Assembly (NCBI GenBank): GCA_028554755.1
Contig: JAPTOF010000004.1
Coordinates: 4,411,001-4,475,000 of the forward strand
DNA from: Cordia subcordata
Lineage: Eukaryota > Streptophyta > Magnoliopsida > Boraginales > Cordiaceae
DNA length: 64,000 nucleotides
Reading direction: 5' to 3'
Of this stretch, positions 61,643-64,000 are shown one piece after another. The notes under the pieces are model-generated. The model had not been told where the DNA came from. It saw only the letters and a list, made by a program, of their open reading frames with translations, and made no database searches. The translations under genes and the position numbers were made by a program. Within the stretch, counting starts at the first letter, position 1, and each line of letters starts with the position of its first letter.

Positions 61643-61830
61643 ACCCTCCAGCCAGACCACAGAAATATACAAAACAAAAAATTCGTGCTCAACCAACCCG
61701 TCTCAATCCATGTCAACCATCAACCAAGGCCCGCACCAGCCACCATTACTATCCCTAAAACTTTCACCTATCGTTATCTCAACCCCACCCTTTTCTATAA
61801 GTAAGGGAAGGTAAGGCTTTTCAAACAAAG
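61643..61830. other. Spacer before the gypsy fragment
   Basis: C-rich, CCA-repeated stretch without a recognisable gene; it may already belong to the retroelement. Confidence 0.3.
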
Positions 61831-62215
61831 GTGTCTTGGACATATGAAAGCAGGACGATAGCATTGAAAGTGGAGAAGAAAGAGGGTGAAGAATGTGCTA
61901 AGATAGGAAATATGACTAGGTGGGGACGATGCTTCAAACCTGACCATTTGAGAACCACGGAAGGACCAAGGAAAGGAGAAAGCAGTAGAGAAAGACCCAG
62001 CAAGAGAGGCCTTTCACAAGGCTCTCAAGAAGCCAGAGTAGAATGTGGCGGAACTACTGAAAAAGACCCCCGCGCAGATCTCAATTGTTGATCTATTGAT
62101 AACCTCGGAACATCACCGAGAGCAAATGATTGAGGTTCTGCAAAAGGCCCATGTAAAAGACTATATCAATCCCGAAAGGCTGGCCGACTCGGTCGGACAA
62201 ATCATGGCGCCTAGG
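61831..62215 (+). pseudogene. Ty3/gypsy (Tat/Ogre-like) gag-pol fragment
   Basis: MTRWGRCFKPDHLR (61912-61953, frame starting 61831) resembles the MTRSGRxYxP motif. A second frame from 62045 reads LKKTPAQISIVDLL, then SEHHREQMIEVLQKAHV, the region just before the retroviral-type protease in large plant gypsy polyproteins. One frame change separates them, and the protease itself is missing: after about 62215 the sequence changes character. Such scraps occur in plant nuclear and mitochondrial genomes alike. Confidence 0.7.
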
Positions 62216-64000
62216 GTTATATACTACTTCTCCTATGAGTATATCCCTGCCGATAGGACAACCCACACGCACCCGCTTTCCTCTCCCGCGGCAAGAGCTC
62301 GTTCGCCAAGTCCGAACTCCCACTATATCGTAGATGACGGATCTCTTCGATGCTAGCAACCGCCTTTGATCCTTTTCCGCTTCTTTCCATTTCCAACAAT
62401 TCTAGCTGAAGGAGAGACTTTTACTTATAGAGGGGCAGCGGTAGTTCGTAGCTTGTCTTTCTTTGCTAAGTCAAAAGTGACGTGGCGTGTAGTGAGTTTT
62501 CTAGCGGACTTGAAACTGACTTACAGCCTGCTTTGCTCTGGAGGGAGCTTCCTGAGTCAGACCAACTCAGCCACCGAATCGTCTGAATGGAATGTATTTA
62601 TTAGGAAAGCGGCTGTTCACTCAAAAAAAGAGCTCAACAAAGTCACTCCTTGAACAGAAGCCCGAGCCCTTTAAGGCAGGCTAGATGGATCAAATAGGTG
62701 TTCCGTGGGGTGCTATATAAGTCCTTGCATTTAAAAAAAAAAGATAGACCAATACTAAAGAAAAGATAATAAATAGATAATCAATAATAGAAGAAAAGAA
62801 AAAAGTTCTATAGAGATATAGAATCGGTAAAGGCCTTTCTCTAGTCCTTCCTAAGGTCAGGAATAGCGGCCTTAGAGGCTTCTATAAAGCGTTTGTTTTA
62901 ACTTAACAAGAGTTAGTTTAAAAAAAAGGAATCAAGGGTCCCAAACCTTATTCCATAGTCGAAATCTTTGTGACGTCAAATCAAAAAGGACGCTTTGTCG
63001 ACCTATAACCTTGGCTCAGTTGGTGGGTACGGTTGGTTTGCTCGCTAATTCAAGCCCTTACAGAACGCATCGCTTTCACTACGGTTTTTAGTTCGACATT
63101 CCCTTTCGCTTTCGCTTCCGGGTACAGGCTTAGATAAAAATCCTTCTTGTGCGGGATGAGATTGACCAGATGAGACAGCTGATACCGAACTACCGCTTGC
63201 ATATTTTTTCCTTCGGACCTTTCAAAGTTTTTGAGAGAGGGTTGGGGAGAGAGAGTGCTTTAGGGCTTACGTCTAGCGTTAGTCCTGTCTCGGTCGGTAG
63301 GCAAGTCAAGTTGGTAAGTCAGTCAGTTCAGTGCAAGTAGCTCGTAGATGAAACATTCCTTCCTCCTTCAATCCCAACAACCTAAATAAGGCGGCTTTCT
63401 ACTTTATGTTTTAAACTACCTCTAAACGATATATTTCATATCCTAACTTTCAGCTAAGAATTTCCTTTCACCACTGCTAAAAGCTAACCAGGGAAGAAGG
63501 AAGAGATTTTACCTTTACTTCAAATTTCAAGCACTTATTGATCAATGAATGGAATGCTGGCCGCCTACTTGAATGTCCCAATACCTTCAACAATGTTTGA
63601 ATTATCTAATGGTCTTTAGGGGAGGCATCAAAGAGGATCTCAACCAGCTCTAAGGATCCCAAGAAGGTGTGGGTTTCCTTGACCAGGTCGGGTATATCTC
63701 GCCTCCTTCCCGCTTTCCATCGGAGGATGATGATGGAGCGAGTGGATCGAGCTGAAAAGCTCGTGCAGCTCTATTTTTCCATCTACAAAGTGTTGTTGGT
63801 CGTAGAAGGAGGTTGGACTTGTCGACTATCGATCCGCATGGAATTCTATACCATGCCTTGTCACAAAAGCCTATTCCCTGCTCATTAATGATCACGCCTT
63901 CTGTTCAATGGCTTCCCTCTTTACTAAGTTGCTTCTATGCATAGCCTTTATGTTAAGTAATTAATAAAAAAAAATCCCCTCATTGAGACTCCTTCTGTCT
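62216..64000. other. Probable mitochondrial-DNA insertion (NUMT), runs off the window
   Basis: G+C content rises above that of the rest of the spacers, and the sequence shows the texture of angiosperm mitochondrial spacer DNA: CTTTCGCTTTCGCTTCCGGG, GAAGCCCGAGCCCTTTAAGG, TAGGCAAGTCAAGTTGG. No standard mitochondrial protein, rRNA or tRNA gene is recognisable. An alternative is a nuclear gypsy-derived region, since the preceding 400 bp are gypsy. The judgement is by eye. Confidence 0.45.
63667..63800 (+). pseudogene. Possible mitovirus-polymerase-like remnant
   Basis: An open frame begins at 63667. Its part RSGISRLLPAFHRR followed by DRAEKLVQLYFSIYKVLLV resembles the N-terminal region of plant mitovirus RNA polymerases, where a Gly-Pro-rich 'LP..hRR' segment precedes a 'YxSxxxV' helix. 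After about residue 45 the similarity stops. Endogenised mitovirus pieces are common in plant mitochondrial DNA, which fits the NUMT context. It is short, lacks all polymerase catalytic motifs and cannot be active. The match is from memory and tentative. Confidence 0.3.

Noticed and set aside
63006..63080. tRNA-like string GGCTCAGTTGGTGGG in the mitochondrial-like block
   Set aside because: The D-arm-like words are not followed by a foldable anticodon arm or a T-arm GTTCRA at the right distance.
1..64000. CRISPR arrays, bacterial operons, phage or defence systems
   Set aside because: Direct repeats here are minisatellites, LTRs or transposon ends; all recognised genes are intron-containing plant genes.

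Overview
The window is nuclear DNA of a flowering plant, almost certainly a eudicot. The base composition is AT-rich, genes are split by GT-AG introns, five conserved plant nuclear genes can be assembled exon by exon, and the spacers are full of plant-type transposable elements. I cannot name the species from the sequence. There is no bacterial-style operon, CRISPR array or phage.

Gene-rich left part (3.6-24.5 kb). Two FKBP-type prolyl isomerase genes lie head to tail on the + strand. The first is a small secretory-pathway FKBP15-like gene (3665-7156). The second is a large cytosolic ROF1/FKBP62-like co-chaperone gene with three FKBP domains and a TPR domain (9841-13913). Each carries a stress element matched to its compartment: a perfect ER-stress element before the first and a 13/14 heat-shock element before the second. 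Next come a 40S ribosomal protein S8 gene (15877-17695, +) with telo-box and site II motifs, and a convergent CSLC6-like xyloglucan backbone synthase gene (18952-24463, -).

Middle (24.5-39.3 kb). No cellular gene is supported. The stretch holds non-autonomous DNA transposons. Four of them have terminal inverted repeats with clear 9-bp target duplications of Mutator type: 28236-29220, 31188-32035 (a near-perfect foldback), and the pair 32649-33511 and 36638-37510, which are inverted copies of one family. hAT-like MITEs are interspersed.

A bHLH62/bHLH78-like transcription factor gene occupies 39375-41629 on the - strand.

Right part (42-64 kb). This is repeat and relic territory: two minisatellites, a 170-bp poly(A)-tailed retroposon, a 1.0-1.3 kb segmental duplication (47491-48524 and 60382-61642), and a UDP-glycosyltransferase pseudogene (53689-58171) cut by a small LTR retroelement that sits exactly between two codons. 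A second, inverted UGT 3' remnant lies at 60129-60376. From about 61.8 kb to the end, a Ty3/gypsy gag-pol scrap leads into DNA that looks like plant mitochondrial sequence (probable NUMT), including a possible mitovirus-polymerase-like remnant near 63.7 kb.

How the genes work together: they are independent, individually regulated nuclear genes. The one suggestive link is the pair of neighbouring FKBP folding factors serving two compartments, each with its own proteotoxic-stress element.
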